DNA from: Croceicoccus marinus
GTDB lineage: Bacteria > Pseudomonadota > Alphaproteobacteria > Sphingomonadales > Sphingomonadaceae
DNA: 64,000 nucleotides
Direction: 5' to 3'
Assembly: GCF_001661675.2 (NCBI RefSeq)
Contig: NZ_CP019602.1
Coordinates: 1,141,501 to 1,205,500, forward strand
Shown: in pieces, positions 1 through 10,247 of the stretch
Layout of the letters: each line of letters starts with the position of its first letter
Position numbering within the stretch: the stretch's first letter is position 1
The notes under the pieces: generated by a model
The model's database searches: none
What the model was told of the DNA's origin: nothing
What the model saw: only the letters and a program-made list of their open reading frames with translations
Translations under genes and position numbers: made by a program

Positions 1-312
1 GACGAGCAGCCCGGACGAGAGCCACTTGGCGAAGACAGGCGCATCGACTCGCTCGACGAACGGCTGAAAGCCGCGCGAGAGCGGGAAACGGCGCGTAACA
101 AGCCGCAGGTGCAGGGAACCGACGAGAATTATCGTATGGGTTCCCGCGTGCTGGCGGATCTGCTGGGGGGCCTTGTCGGCGGCGCGCTGATCGGTCTGGT
201 TATCGACCGATTCGCGGATACGTCGCCCTGGGGTCTGTTGGTGATGCTCGCACTCGGGATTGTCGTCGCCTTCAGGAACATTATCCGGCTCGCGAACCGG
301 CGCCCAGACTGA
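1..312 (+). CDS. atpI: ATP synthase subunit I (AtpI/AtpZ family), 5' end outside window
   Basis: The frame is open from base 1 and ends at 312, so the start lies upstream. A charged N-terminal part (many Arg, Glu, Asp) is followed by two hydrophobic segments, one starting LLGGLVGGALIGLV and one LLVMLALGIVVAF, which is the two-helix plan of AtpI/AtpZ. The family assists assembly of the c-ring in the inner membrane. The gene lies directly before atpB, atpE, atpF' and atpF in the same direction, which supports the name. A GTG at 109 could give a shorter product, but the upstream codons read like the usual charged head. Confidence 0.85.
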   Translation, partial: DEQPGREPLGEDRRIDSLDERLKAARERETARNKPQVQGTDENYRMGSRVLADLLGGLVGGALIGLVIDRFADTSPWGLLVMLALGIVVAFRNIIRLANRRPD

Positions 313-415
313 ACCTTGCGGGGTTCACGAAAGGGCGTCTTTCTGCAAAAGGGCCAAGGGTCTTCGAGACCGGGGAACGGTTTCGTTTCCTTGGGGCAAT
401 AGGGATTATCAGCAA

Positions 416-1201
416 GTGGCAAGCGAAGCCAAGGTCGATCCGATGCACCAGTTCACGATCGAGCCGATGTTCGGTTCGGATGCGTGGGCGATCGGCGGCT
501 ACAACATTGCTTTCACGAACAGCGCGCTGTGGATGGCGATCTCTGTCGTCGTGCTGTGGGCGTTCGTCGCGGGCGGCATGAAGCGCGAACTGGTGCCGGG
601 CCGCTGGCAGATGATGGTCGAAAGCTTCACCGGCTTCATCGACGACATGCTGGAAGCGAACATCGGAACGGCCGGGCGTAAATACGTGCCCTATATCTTC
701 TCGCTGTTCATGTTCATCCTGTTCGCCAATATCCTGGGCCTGCTGCCGCTTGGCGTGATCGGGCTGCATCCCTTTACGTTCACCAGCCATTTCACCGTCA
801 CCGGCGTGCTGGCGATCATCTCCTTCGGGATCGTGCTGATTGTCGGTTTCGCCAAGCACGGTCTGCACTTCTTCTCGCTGTTCGTGCCGCATGGCACGCC
901 GGTTCCCATGATCCCCGTGATCTTCGTGGTCGAACTGATCAGCTTCATGGTGCGCCCCTTCAGCCTTGGCCTGCGACTGTTCGTGGCCATGATGGCGGGG
1001 CACGTGCTGCTGGAAGTGCTTTCCAGCTTCGTGATCGGTTCGGGCAACTACAGCGCGGGCATCTTCGCGCTAGCCGGTATCCCGAGCTTCATTCTCATGG
1101 TGGGCATCTGCGCGCTGGAAATCCTGGTTGCCGGGATCCAGGCCTATGTGTTCGCCCTGCTGACCAGCGTCTATCTGAACGACGCCGAAAATCTTCACTG
1201 A
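416..1201 (+). CDS. atpB: ATP synthase F0 subunit a
   Basis: This is the proton-channel subunit of F0 in the inner membrane, working against the c-ring. The 261-residue product has about five to six hydrophobic helices. The conserved helix FSLGLRLFVAMMAGH carries the essential arginine at about residue 187. I chose GTG 416, which gives the start MASEAKVDPMHQFTIEP as in related sphingomonads as I recall them. ATG 443 is the alternative, and the open frame back to 260 overlaps atpI and is unlikely to be translated. The gene follows atpI and lies 42 nt before atpE. Confidence 0.95.
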   Translation: MASEAKVDPMHQFTIEPMFGSDAWAIGGYNIAFTNSALWMAISVVVLWAFVAGGMKRELVPGRWQMMVESFTGFIDDMLEANIGTAGRKYVPYIFSLFMFILFANILGLLPLGVIGLHPFTFTSHFTVTGVLAIISFGIVLIVGFAKHGLHFFSLFVPHGTPVPMIPVIFVVELISFMVRPFSLGLRLFVAMMAGHVLLEVLSSFVIGSGNYSAGIFALAGIPSFILMVGICALEILVAGIQAYVFALLTSVYLNDAENLH

Positions 1202-1243
1202 TCCTTCAATCATCTAATCAAGTTTTCCAAAGGAGTTTTTGAA

Positions 1244-1471
1244 ATGGACGCAGAAGCCGCAAAGCTGCTCGGTGCCGGTCTCGCCGCTCTGGGTGCGGGC
1301 CTCGCCTCGATCGGCGTGGGTAACGTTTTCGCCAAGTTCCTCGAGGGCGCGCTGCGCAATCCGGGTGCTGCCGACGGCCAGCAGGGCCGCCTCTTCATCG
1401 GCTTCGCCGGTGCCGAGCTTCTGGGCCTGCTCTCGTTCGTCGTCGCGATGATCCTGATCTTCGTCGCCTGA
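1244..1471 (+). CDS. atpE: ATP synthase F0 subunit c (proteolipid)
   Basis: The 75-residue hairpin of two transmembrane helices forms the proton-carrying rotor ring. The first helix has the glycine-rich pattern GAGLAALGAGLASIGVG. The polar loop has the conserved RNP, and the second helix has the proton-binding carboxylate Glu58 in FAGAELLGLL. An AGGAG ribosome site lies 8 nt before the ATG. A strong hairpin follows the stop codon. The length is normal for the family. Confidence 0.97.
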   Translation: MDAEAAKLLGAGLAALGAGLASIGVGNVFAKFLEGALRNPGAADGQQGRLFIGFAGAELLGLLSFVVAMILIFVA

Positions 1472-1489
1472 TCGAACGAACCGGAATAT

Positions 1490-1516
1490 CGCCCGGCCGC
1501 ACGACGCGGCCGGGCG
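1490..1516 (+). promoter_or_regulatory. Intercistronic hairpin between atpE and atpF'
   Basis: An 11-bp perfect GC stem (CGCCCGGCCGC paired with GCGGCCGGGCG) encloses a 5-nt loop 19 nt after the atpE stop. No T-run follows, so it is not a normal intrinsic terminator. In other bacteria such hairpins protect or attenuate mRNA so that subunit c is made in excess; that role is an inference here. Confidence 0.55.
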
Positions 1517-1548
1517 AACAGAATCTGATCCGTCTTTAGGGCCCCGCC

Positions 1549-2037
1549 ATGCCACAGATATCCCAGCTAGCCGCAACCTATGCGAGCCAGGTCTTCTGGT
1601 TGCTGATCTTCTTCGGCCTGACCTATTTCGTCATCGGCCGCGGCATGGTGCCCAAGGTGATGGACACCGTGGCGATGCGCGACAAGCAGATCGCCGACGA
1701 TCTTTCCTCTGCCGAGGCAGCCCGCCGGGCCGCCGACGAGCAGGAAGAAGCCTGGCGCGAGCGCGAGAATGAGAACCGTGCAAGGGCGCAGGAGCTGATT
1801 GCCGAGGCCAAAGCCAAGGCAGCAGCAGAGACCGAAGCACGGCTCGGCAGGGCCCAGACCGGCATCGACGCCACGCTGGAAGCTGCCGAGGCGCGCATTG
1901 CCGAGGCCCGCGAAAAGGCTGCGGCCGAGATCGAGGGCATCGCTGCCGAGGCGACCCAGTCGATCGTTGCCCGGGTCGCTGGCCTGACGGTTGACGACAC
2001 CACCGCGCGCAGCGCGGTCAGGAAGGAGCTTGCCTGA
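1549..2037 (+). CDS. atpF': ATP synthase F0 subunit b'
   Basis: The 162-residue protein has one N-terminal membrane helix (about residues 12-30) followed by a long Ala/Glu/Arg-rich coiled coil. This is the layout of the b-type peripheral stalk that links F0 to F1. Two different b-type genes side by side (b' then b) are typical of alphaproteobacteria and cyanobacteria. The stop overlaps the ATG of the next gene by one base (TGATG), so the two are probably translationally coupled and made in equal amounts. Confidence 0.93.
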   Translation: MPQISQLAATYASQVFWLLIFFGLTYFVIGRGMVPKVMDTVAMRDKQIADDLSSAEAARRAADEQEEAWRERENENRARAQELIAEAKAKAAAETEARLGRAQTGIDATLEAAEARIAEAREKAAAEIEGIAAEATQSIVARVAGLTVDDTTARSAVRKELA

Positions 2038-2624
2038 TGGCAGCCGAGACCGCTCTCCCGCCCGCTTCGCAGGCTGTCGAGGAACAACTGGATCATGCCG
2101 CCTCGGCTGAGGGCATGACCGAGGAACATCACGTCGAACCCGCGCTGCTGGGCATTGCCCCGCCGGCGGCGGTCGTCAGCTCGGCCATGATCGTGCTGCT
2201 TGCCATCGCGTTCTTCTATGCCAAGGCGCACAAGAAGATCGCGGGCGGGCTGGACGCACGCATTGCCGAGATCAAGAACCAGCTCGAGGAAGCGAAAAGG
2301 CTTCGCGCCGATGCCGAGGCGCTGCGGCAGGAATATGCCGACAAGATCGCCAATGCCGAGAAGGACGCGGCTGCGATGCTCGATCACGCCCGGACCGAGG
2401 CTGGCGTCATCGTCGCCAAGGCCGAAACCGATGCGACCGCCATGGTCGCCCGCCGCGAGAAGATGGCCGAGGAAAAGATCGCGGCTGCCGAACGCGGCGT
2501 GATGGACGAATTGCGTGTCCGCGCGGCACAGGCGTCGGCTGCCGCCTCCGCCGATCTGATCGCCAGGAACTATGGCGCGGATGCCGACAGGACCATGGTC
2601 GACCAGGCGATCGGTTCGATCTGA
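2037..2624 (+). CDS. atpF: ATP synthase F0 subunit b
   Basis: The 195-residue second stalk subunit has a roughly 45-residue hydrophilic N-terminal extension, a membrane helix around residues 42-63 (PPAAVVSSAMIVLLAIAFFY), then a coiled coil rich in Ala, Glu and Lys to the end. It pairs with b' to form the stator. The extension before the helix is longer than in E. coli AtpF. It is the last gene of the F0 cluster and is followed by a terminator at 2646. F1 genes are not in the window, as expected for the split alphaproteobacterial arrangement. Confidence 0.93.
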   Translation: MAAETALPPASQAVEEQLDHAASAEGMTEEHHVEPALLGIAPPAAVVSSAMIVLLAIAFFYAKAHKKIAGGLDARIAEIKNQLEEAKRLRADAEALRQEYADKIANAEKDAAAMLDHARTEAGVIVAKAETDATAMVARREKMAEEKIAAAERGVMDELRVRAAQASAAASADLIARNYGADADRTMVDQAIGSI

Positions 2625-2645
2625 TCTCTGCATGAGTGATCTACG

Positions 2646-2676
2646 AAAGCCCCCGCCGCGCGCGGGGGCTTTTGTT
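2646..2676 (+). terminator. Intrinsic terminator of the atp F0 operon
   Basis: The stem AAGCCCCCGC / GCGGGGGCTT with a short CG-rich loop is followed by TTTTGTTT. It lies 22 nt after the atpF stop. The minus-strand gene that ends at 2691 also converges on it. Confidence 0.9.
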
Positions 2677-2690
2677 TATGAAGGCCGCGA

Positions 2691-3185
2691 TCAATAGCGC
2701 AGCGTGCGCACGATGAAGCGGTCCTTCGCGCTTCGATAGCTCTCCATCTCCGCGCCGTCGTGCTCGCGCTTCAGCGCGTTATATTCGCGCAGAAGGGCAG
2801 GGCTAGAGCTCAGGCGGTCGCGGAACTTCTCGAACACGTCCAATGTGCCGCCTTTCGCAACGAGCAGTATGCCAAGCGGCGGAACCGCGTTCTTGTCTTC
2901 GAAGCTGGCGAAATCCTCGGTCCGGTCCGACAGGCCGCGTGCGAAGAGGCTGGCAAGCGCCAGCTCGGCCTCGCTGAATTCCTCCGCATCGACGCGGACC
3001 ATCACGGCGAGGTCGCCCTTCGTAAGGCAATCGGCGATGGCGGTCGCGCCGACATGCATGATCTCGCTTCCCGTCGGAAGCACGCGGATAAGGCGCTGCG
3101 ACACGCTGCGATAGAGTTGTTCCGCATCTGCGCGCGCACGATGATGGTCCGGCGCCAGGCGAAAGATGACGTCATTCGCGTCCAT
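2691..3185 (-). CDS. GrpB-like (UPF0157) nucleotidyltransferase-fold protein
   Basis: The 164-residue product has the family's N-terminal block HVGATAIADCLTKGDLAVMV, comparable to the usual HVGSTAIPGLPAKPIID, and the C-terminal block LREYNALKREHDG. GrpB/UPF0157 proteins have a nucleotidyltransferase fold but no agreed substrate. The variation in the first block suggests a divergent member. The gene lies 12 nt downstream of gloB on the same strand and may share its transcript. Confidence 0.75.
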   Translation of the reverse strand: MDANDVIFRLAPDHHRARADAEQLYRSVSQRLIRVLPTGSEIMHVGATAIADCLTKGDLAVMVRVDAEEFSEAELALASLFARGLSDRTEDFASFEDKNAVPPLGILLVAKGGTLDVFEKFRDRLSSSPALLREYNALKREHDGAEMESYRSAKDRFIVRTLRY

Positions 3186-3197
3186 CGACGATATGCC

Positions 3198-3956
3198 TCA
3201 GAAGTTGTCCTTGGCCGCACGCAACGCGGCAAAGGTCGCCACCGGACCCCCGCCGCCCCAGCGCGACTGCATATCCGGATCGTCCGCGCGCAGGAACGGA
3301 TTGGTTGCCAGTTCCAGCCCCAGCCGCGTCGGTACCGTGGGCAGGCCTTCCGAGCGGCGCTCGTTCACCTCGTCGGCATATTGAGCCAGTGCCCGGTTGT
3401 CGGGATCGGCATGCAGCGCAAAACGCGCGTTCGCGGCGGTGTATTCATGCGCGCAATAGAGAAGTGTCTCAGCGGGCAGCGCCTTGATCCGCTCCAGGCT
3501 GGCCCAGAACTGCTCTGCGGTGCCTTCGAACATGCGGCCGCAGCCCAGCGCGAAGACGCTGTCGCCGACAAAAGCGACGCCTGCGTCCGGAAGGTGATAG
3601 GCGATGTGTCCCTTGGTATGGCCGCCCACGTCGATGACATCGGCGGCTAGCCTGCCCAGAGAAACGCTATCGCCCCCCGACACGTTACGGTCGATTGCCG
3701 CGATCCTGGACGCTTCTGCGGCGGGAGCGACGATGGTGCATCCGGTGGCCGCCTTGATCGCCTCGTTCCCGCCGGCGTGATCGGGGTGCCAGTGCGTGTT
3801 CCAGATCTGGGTGATCCGCCACCCTTTCCGCTCCGCTTCGCGCAGATAGGCGTCCGCGTCGGGAGTATCGATGCAGGCGGTTTCGCCGCTGACCGGTTCG
3901 TGCAGCAGATAGCCGTAATTGTCGGAGAGGCAGGGAAACTGGTGGACTTCGATCAT
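3198..3956 (-). CDS. gloB: Hydroxyacylglutathione hydrolase (glyoxalase II)
   Basis: The 252-residue metallo-beta-lactamase-fold enzyme splits S-D-lactoylglutathione to D-lactate and glutathione in methylglyoxal detoxification. The zinc motif THWHPDHAGG (His55, His57, Asp59, His60) and the downstream GGHTKGHIAY and CAHEYT histidines are present. The start ATG at 3956 has an AAGGAG site 7 nt upstream. The frame open further upstream runs through the rpsA terminator and was rejected as coding. Confidence 0.93.
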   Translation of the reverse strand: MIEVHQFPCLSDNYGYLLHEPVSGETACIDTPDADAYLREAERKGWRITQIWNTHWHPDHAGGNEAIKAATGCTIVAPAAEASRIAAIDRNVSGGDSVSLGRLAADVIDVGGHTKGHIAYHLPDAGVAFVGDSVFALGCGRMFEGTAEQFWASLERIKALPAETLLYCAHEYTAANARFALHADPDNRALAQYADEVNERRSEGLPTVPTRLGLELATNPFLRADDPDMQSRWGGGGPVATFAALRAAKDNF

Positions 3957-4001
3957 GGCGCGCTCCTTCGCTTGCAGATGTAGGCGCACATTAACCAAAG
4001 C

Positions 4002-4035
4002 AAAAGTCCCGCCGCGGATGTCCGGGCGGGCCTTT
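4002..4035 (-). terminator. Probable intrinsic terminator of rpsA
   Basis: Read on the minus strand, AAAGGCCCGCC pairs with GGCGGGACTTT (one mismatch) around an 11-nt loop, and the descending arm runs into CTTTTG. It lies about 150 nt after the rpsA stop and 45 nt before the gloB start. It therefore separates the two transcription units. Confidence 0.65.
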
Positions 4036-4187
4036 CGAGTGTTTGATGGCTGGCTTGGCCGTCTTGGGAGTAAATTCCGTGACGTCGAACGGTGAACGAG
4101 GTCACCGCCGGCCGACTTGCGCACCGGCCTCGCCACCGCTGCGGAAGGGGTGGATCGCTGACGCGCTCCGCCCCTTCCTCGCTGTGC

Positions 4188-5897
4188 TCAGTTCTTCTGC
4201 TTCAGCGCTTCGCCGAGGATGTCGCCCAGCGACGCACCCGAATCGGACGAACCGTACTGCTCGACAGCCTGCTTCTCTTCGGCGATCTGGCGCGCCTTGA
4301 TCGAGAAGTTCGGCTTCTTGGTGCGGTCGAAACCGGTGACCATCGCGTCGATCTTCTGGCCGGTCTGGAAGCGGTCGGGACGCTGTTCGTCACGGTCGCG
4401 GCCAAGGTCCGAACGCTTGATGAAGCCGGTCGCGCCGTCTTCGCCAACCTGGACTTCCAGGCCGCCATCGCGGACCTCGAGAACGGTGACGGTGACGACT
4501 TCGCCGCGGCGCAGGCCAGCACCGCCGGTGGCGGTACCGCCAACGGCCGGAGCACCCTTTTCAAGCTGCTTCATGCCGAGCGAGATGCGCTCCTTCTCGA
4601 TGTCGACGTCCAGGACGACGGCTTCGACTTCCTCGCCCTTGCGGTGCAGGGCCAGGGCGTCCTCGCCCGAGATGCCCCATGCGATGTCCGACATGTGAAC
4701 CATGCCGTCGACGTCGCCCGGAAGGCCGATGAACAGACCGAACTCGGTCGCGTTCTTGACTTCGCCGGTGACGGTCGAGCCGACCGGGAACTTGTCGGCG
4801 AAATCGTCCCACGGGTTCGACTGAGCCTGCTTGAGGCCAAGCGAAATGCGGCGCTTCTCGGCGTCGACTTCCAGCACCATGACTTCGACTTCCTGCGAGG
4901 TCGAGACGATCTTGCCGGGGTGGACGTTCTTCTTTGTCCAGCTCATCTCCGAAACGTGGACCAGGCCTTCGATGCCCGCCTCCAGCTCGACGAAGGCGCC
5001 GTATTCGGTGATGTTGGTGACGGTACCCGTCAGCTTCGCGCCGACCGGATACTTAACCGCCACGCCATCCCAAGGATCGCTTTCCAGCTGCTTCATGCCA
5101 AGGCTGATGCGCTGCGTATCCTGGTTGATGCGGACGATCTGCACCGTTACGGTCTGGCCGATCTCGACCACTTCGCTGGGGTGGTTGACGCGCTTGTAGC
5201 TCATGTCGGTGACATGCAGCAGGCCGTCGATGCCGCCCAGATCCACGAACGCACCGTAATCGGTGATGTTCTTGACCACGCCGTCGATGACCTGGCCTTC
5301 GCTCAGTTCGCCGATCAGTTCCTGGCGCTGTTCGGCGCGGGTTTCTTCCAGAACGGCACGACGCGACACGACGATATTGCCGCGGCGGCGATCCATCTTC
5401 AGGATCTGGAACGGCTGCGGGATGCCCATCAGCGGGGTGATGTCACGCACGGGGCGGATATCGACCTGCGATCCGGGCAGGAAGGCCACGGCGCCGTCGA
5501 GGTCGACGGTGAAGCCGCCCTTGACGCGGCCGAAGATCTGGCCCTCGACGCGCTTGCCTTCGCCGAACTCGCTCTCAAGGCGGTCCCAGGCGGCTTCGCG
5601 GCGGGCGCGGTCGCGTGACAGCATTGCTTCGCCGTCGGCATTCTCTACGCGGTCGACGAAAACCTCGACCTCGTCACCGACCTTCAGCCCGTGCTCGTCC
5701 GAATTGCGGGCGAACTCGGAAAGGCGCACGCGGCCTTCGCTCTTGAGGCCGACGTCGATGACGGCCTTGTCATTCTCGATGGCGGTGACGGTGCCCTTGA
5801 CGACGCGGCCTTCGAAGCCGCCCTCGGCTTCCGAGCCGAGCATGTCGTCGAGCATTTTCGCGAAATCGTCGCGAGTGGGGTTAGGCGAAGTTGCCAT
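4188..5897 (-). CDS. rpsA: 30S ribosomal protein S1
   Basis: The 569-residue protein has six S1 (OB-fold) repeats. Repeats 3-5 are recognisable by phrases such as VKNITDYGAFVDLGGIDGLLHVTDMS, seen here in shortened form (DYGAFVDL, EYGAFVEL, EFGLFIGL), and by the recurring RISLGMKQ/RISLGLKQ ends. S1 binds mRNA leaders on the 30S subunit to help initiation. The ATG at 5897 begins MATSPNPTRDDF; upstream codons in the same frame look non-coding. The gene is downstream of cmk, the usual neighbour in proteobacteria. A small hairpin at 5934-5948 lies in its leader; S1 often controls its own synthesis, but no site is proven. Confidence 0.97.
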   Translation of the reverse strand: MATSPNPTRDDFAKMLDDMLGSEAEGGFEGRVVKGTVTAIENDKAVIDVGLKSEGRVRLSEFARNSDEHGLKVGDEVEVFVDRVENADGEAMLSRDRARREAAWDRLESEFGEGKRVEGQIFGRVKGGFTVDLDGAVAFLPGSQVDIRPVRDITPLMGIPQPFQILKMDRRRGNIVVSRRAVLEETRAEQRQELIGELSEGQVIDGVVKNITDYGAFVDLGGIDGLLHVTDMSYKRVNHPSEVVEIGQTVTVQIVRINQDTQRISLGMKQLESDPWDGVAVKYPVGAKLTGTVTNITEYGAFVELEAGIEGLVHVSEMSWTKKNVHPGKIVSTSQEVEVMVLEVDAEKRRISLGLKQAQSNPWDDFADKFPVGSTVTGEVKNATEFGLFIGLPGDVDGMVHMSDIAWGISGEDALALHRKGEEVEAVVLDVDIEKERISLGMKQLEKGAPAVGGTATGGAGLRRGEVVTVTVLEVRDGGLEVQVGEDGATGFIKRSDLGRDRDEQRPDRFQTGQKIDAMVTGFDRTKKPNFSIKARQIAEEKQAVEQYGSSDSGASLGDILGEALKQKN

Positions 5898-6195
5898 TAG
5901 GATTGTATTCCCGTTCGTTTCGTTTTCCGGCCAGGCGGTTTTTCCGCCGGTCTTTACTCCGCCATCCGCACCATTGCATCGACGGGTCAAAAGGGGCCGA
6001 ACCATCCGCAGGGCCGGATGCGCCTGCGAATATCCGATGGGCAAAACCGAATGGAGGATGGTGGAAACGGCGAAGGCCGCGTCTGCCACCGACCGGGCGG
6101 CAAAACCCGTCGGACGGGCGCGCGATTAGGCCGGATCGCAGAGAAAAGCAAGGCGAAAGCATCGCCGGCATGCCCCGGACAGGCCGCCCGGACGA

Positions 6196-6231
6196 CACCG
6201 GCCGGTCACCCCTGAGGGGTGCCGGCCGGTG
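6196..6231 (-). terminator. Strong hairpin between the SYLF lipoprotein gene and rpsA
   Basis: A 16-bp interrupted stem (CACCGGCCGG plus CACCCC, against GGGGTG plus CCGGCCGGTG, one bulged base) has a 3-nt loop. It lies 25 nt after the stop of the SYLF gene. No T-run follows on either strand, so termination would not be of the classical type. The remaining 5898-6256 interval presumably contains the rpsA promoter, but no clear -35/-10 pair stood out. Confidence 0.45.
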
Positions 6232-6256
6232 CGCGTTACAGCGTTACCGAAAGGAA

Positions 6257-6889
6257 TCAGTCGGTGGTATCGGTGGTGGTCATGTCGGTGCTGGCGTTAC
6301 CGCCCGTCGAAAGCTCGTCGGTGCGCCAGATCTTCATCGCGTCGATCGATGCGTCGGCCATCAGGCCCTCGGCATTGAAGACATAGGCGGTCGATTCCTC
6401 GCTGTCGGCCTGCGCGTTGGCCGAAGCGTCCGCGACGGTGATGCCGGCGTCGGCGCCGATGCTCCATTCGCCGCTATCGGTATATTCCTGCAGTGTCGCG
6501 GGGTCGCTGACCTTGAAGACATAGGACGCGGCCTGCACGCCGGCCTGAAGGCCGATGCTGCCTTCGCCCATGCGCCAGTAACTTACGATTTCACCATTCT
6601 GGACCAGCGCGCCGTCACCGCCGGCTCCTCCGACGCCCAGCGCAATCTCGGTCACGTCGGGGAAGACCAGATAGCCTGCCGGCGTGCCCATCCCGCAGCT
6701 CGGTTCGACGGTCTGGCACTGCGCGAGCGCAGCCATGACCTTGGCGTCGAGGTCGGCTGCGACCGGGTTCTGCATGTCGTCGGCGGTGGTGGTCGCTTCG
6801 ACATCGGCCTCGGCAGCCGGTTCCTGGCCGCAAGCGGAGAGCGCGAGCGCCAATGCGCCCAGTGCGAGAGGAGTGCGGATACGCTTCAT
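6257..6889 (-). CDS. SYLF (Ysc84-like) domain lipoprotein
   Basis: The 210-residue product starts with a lipoprotein signal ending in the lipobox LALSAC (Cys20), so it should be anchored to a membrane outside the cytoplasm. After an acidic linker, residues from about 60 to 165 resemble the SYLF/Ysc84 lipid-binding fold: GYLVFPDVTEIALGVGGAGG, then QNGEIVSYWRMGEGSIGLQAGVQ. The C-terminus is Thr/Asp-rich. The family's bacterial role is unknown. The gene sits between cmk and rpsA, which usually adjoin, so it looks like a local insertion into that cluster. Confidence 0.8.
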   Translation of the reverse strand: MKRIRTPLALGALALALSACGQEPAAEADVEATTTADDMQNPVAADLDAKVMAALAQCQTVEPSCGMGTPAGYLVFPDVTEIALGVGGAGGDGALVQNGEIVSYWRMGEGSIGLQAGVQAASYVFKVSDPATLQEYTDSGEWSIGADAGITVADASANAQADSEESTAYVFNAEGLMADASIDAMKIWRTDELSTGGNASTDMTTTDTTD

Positions 6890-6988
6890 GGAGACGGTTC
6901 CTTTTACTACGTGAACCCTGTGGAGTTCTGGCTAGCTGAACGAAAGGCCATGCCCATTGTTCCGGCCGAACTTGCAGCGGGAAAGCGG

Positions 6989-7626
6989 TCAGCCCGCCTT
7001 CAATCCCTTGCCGGCCATCGCCTGCTCCACCGCGTCGATCGCGGCCTGCAGCGCCTCGGCCGGGGTCATGTCGCTGTTGTCGAGGAGCAGCGCGTCCTCG
7101 GCCTGCAGCAGCGGAGCCTCGGCGCGATTGCGGTCGCGTTCGTCGCGCTTGGCGAGATCGTCCATCACCTGGTCCAACGTCAGCTTTTCGCCGCGCGAAT
7201 GGCTTTCGGCATGGCGCCGCCTGGCGCGCGCTTCGAGGCTGGCGGTGACGAACAGCTTAACCTCGGCATCGGGCGCGATGACGGTGCCGATGTCGCGTCC
7301 GTCCAGGATCGCGCCGCCCGGCTGCGCGGCGAACTTGCGCTGCCTTTCAAGCAGGGCGGCGCGCACGCGCTTATGCACCGATACGCGCGATGCCAGCGCG
7401 CCGCATGCGACCGTCCGCAGCTCCGGCTCCTTCAGCAGCATGTCGGGGAACTCGGTCGCCCGCGCCGCGTCCATCGGATCATCGGGGTCCAACCCCATCT
7501 TGCGCGCCTGCAAGCCGACCGCGCGATAGAGCAGCCCGGTATCGAGCACCGGCAAGCCGAAATGCTTGCCCAGGCCCCTGGCAATCGTTCCCTTTCCGCT
7601 GGCGGTGGGACCGTCGACGGCGATGA

Positions 7627-7630
<4 letters not shown>
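6989..7630 (-). CDS. cmk: Cytidylate kinase
   Basis: The 213-residue P-loop kinase phosphorylates CMP and dCMP. The Walker A motif GPTASGKGT is at residues 7-15. The conserved LDTGLLYRAV and ILDGRDIGTVIAPDA blocks and the lid REKLTLDQVMDDLAKRDERD-like region (here GEKLTLDQVM...RDERDRNR) are present. ATG 7630 overlaps the upstream gene's stop by 4 nt (ATGA), so translation is coupled. It belongs to the aroA - membrane protein - cmk operon. Confidence 0.96.
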
Positions 7631-9422
<1,792 letters not shown>

Positions 9423-9469
9423 TCACGAAGCGAGAATGCGCCGACCCGGCGCGAAATCACGAGGTTTTC

Positions 9470-9790
9470 ATGGTCAAGCCCGAATGGGGTGCCAAGCACA
9501 CCTGCCCGAAGTGCGGCACCCGCTTTTACGATCTCGGCAAGGACGATCCGGTTACCTGCATCGAATGCGGTAATGAATGGACGCCCGAGCCCGTGCTCAA
9601 GTCCAAGCAGCCTATTCCCTATGAGGAAGAGAAGACTCAGAAGCAGGAGAACGACGAGGATCTGGGTGACGACGATCTGGACATCGACGTCGACGACGAC
9701 GACGATTCGCCGGACAACGATGTCGACCTGGGCGGCGACGACGATCTTGGCGTCGCCAAGGCCAGCGACGACGACGAGGAAGATACCTGA
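9470..9790 (+). CDS. TIGR02300-type FYDLN acid protein
   Basis: The 106-residue protein has an N-terminal zinc-ribbon (Cys12, Cys15, Cys30, Cys33) around the family signature TRFYDL. A very acidic tail made of repeated Asp/Glu stretches (about residue 58 to the end) follows. The family is confined largely to alphaproteobacteria and has no known function. A GAGG ribosome site precedes the ATG. It is divergent from aroA, its usual neighbour. Confidence 0.9.
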   Translation: MVKPEWGAKHTCPKCGTRFYDLGKDDPVTCIECGNEWTPEPVLKSKQPIPYEEEKTQKQENDEDLGDDDLDIDVDDDDDSPDNDVDLGGDDDLGVAKASDDDEEDT

Positions 9791-9828
9791 TCCTTCGCAG
9801 GGATCGGGCCGCGTCAGGGTCTTTTTTC
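9786..9828 (+). terminator. Possible terminator after the FYDLN gene
   Basis: CCTGA at the stop codon can pair with TCAGG at 9814-9818, enclosing a smaller TCC/GGA hairpin. The run TCTTTTTT follows at 9820-9827. The stem is broken, so this is a moderate call. The rest of the interval to 9998 shows no gene. Confidence 0.45.
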
Positions 9829-9998
9829 GCCGGTTGAATTTTGCTCTTGCAACCGGCGGAATCACTGCCTAGAGAGCCGCTCTCCGCACTGGATGCCCCG
9901 TAACGAACCGGGGTGAAACGGGCGGAGAGCAGGGCCCCTCCCAGGGTGCCCCGCCAGCTGCGAGGGGCTGGAAAGTCCTTAGGGATGCGATGAAGATT

Positions 9999-10074
<76 letters not shown>

Positions 10075-10247
10075 TCGTTTCACCGGGCAGGTTCAGAACA
10101 ACGAACGCACAGTCGCCGCGCGAACGTCAGACGCGTTGCGCGCGGGTCCGGCCGCACGGCTATTCTCACTAACCGCCGCCCCGGTCCGGCCTTCGCCGTA
10201 TTGCCGGAAGACCGGGCGAGCCGAAGCCCGCCCGGAACTTCACGCGA

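Noticed and set aside
4092..5618. 508-codon plus-strand frame opposite rpsA
   Set aside because: It has only repeated Asp/Ala/Leu phrases that mirror the S1 repeats.
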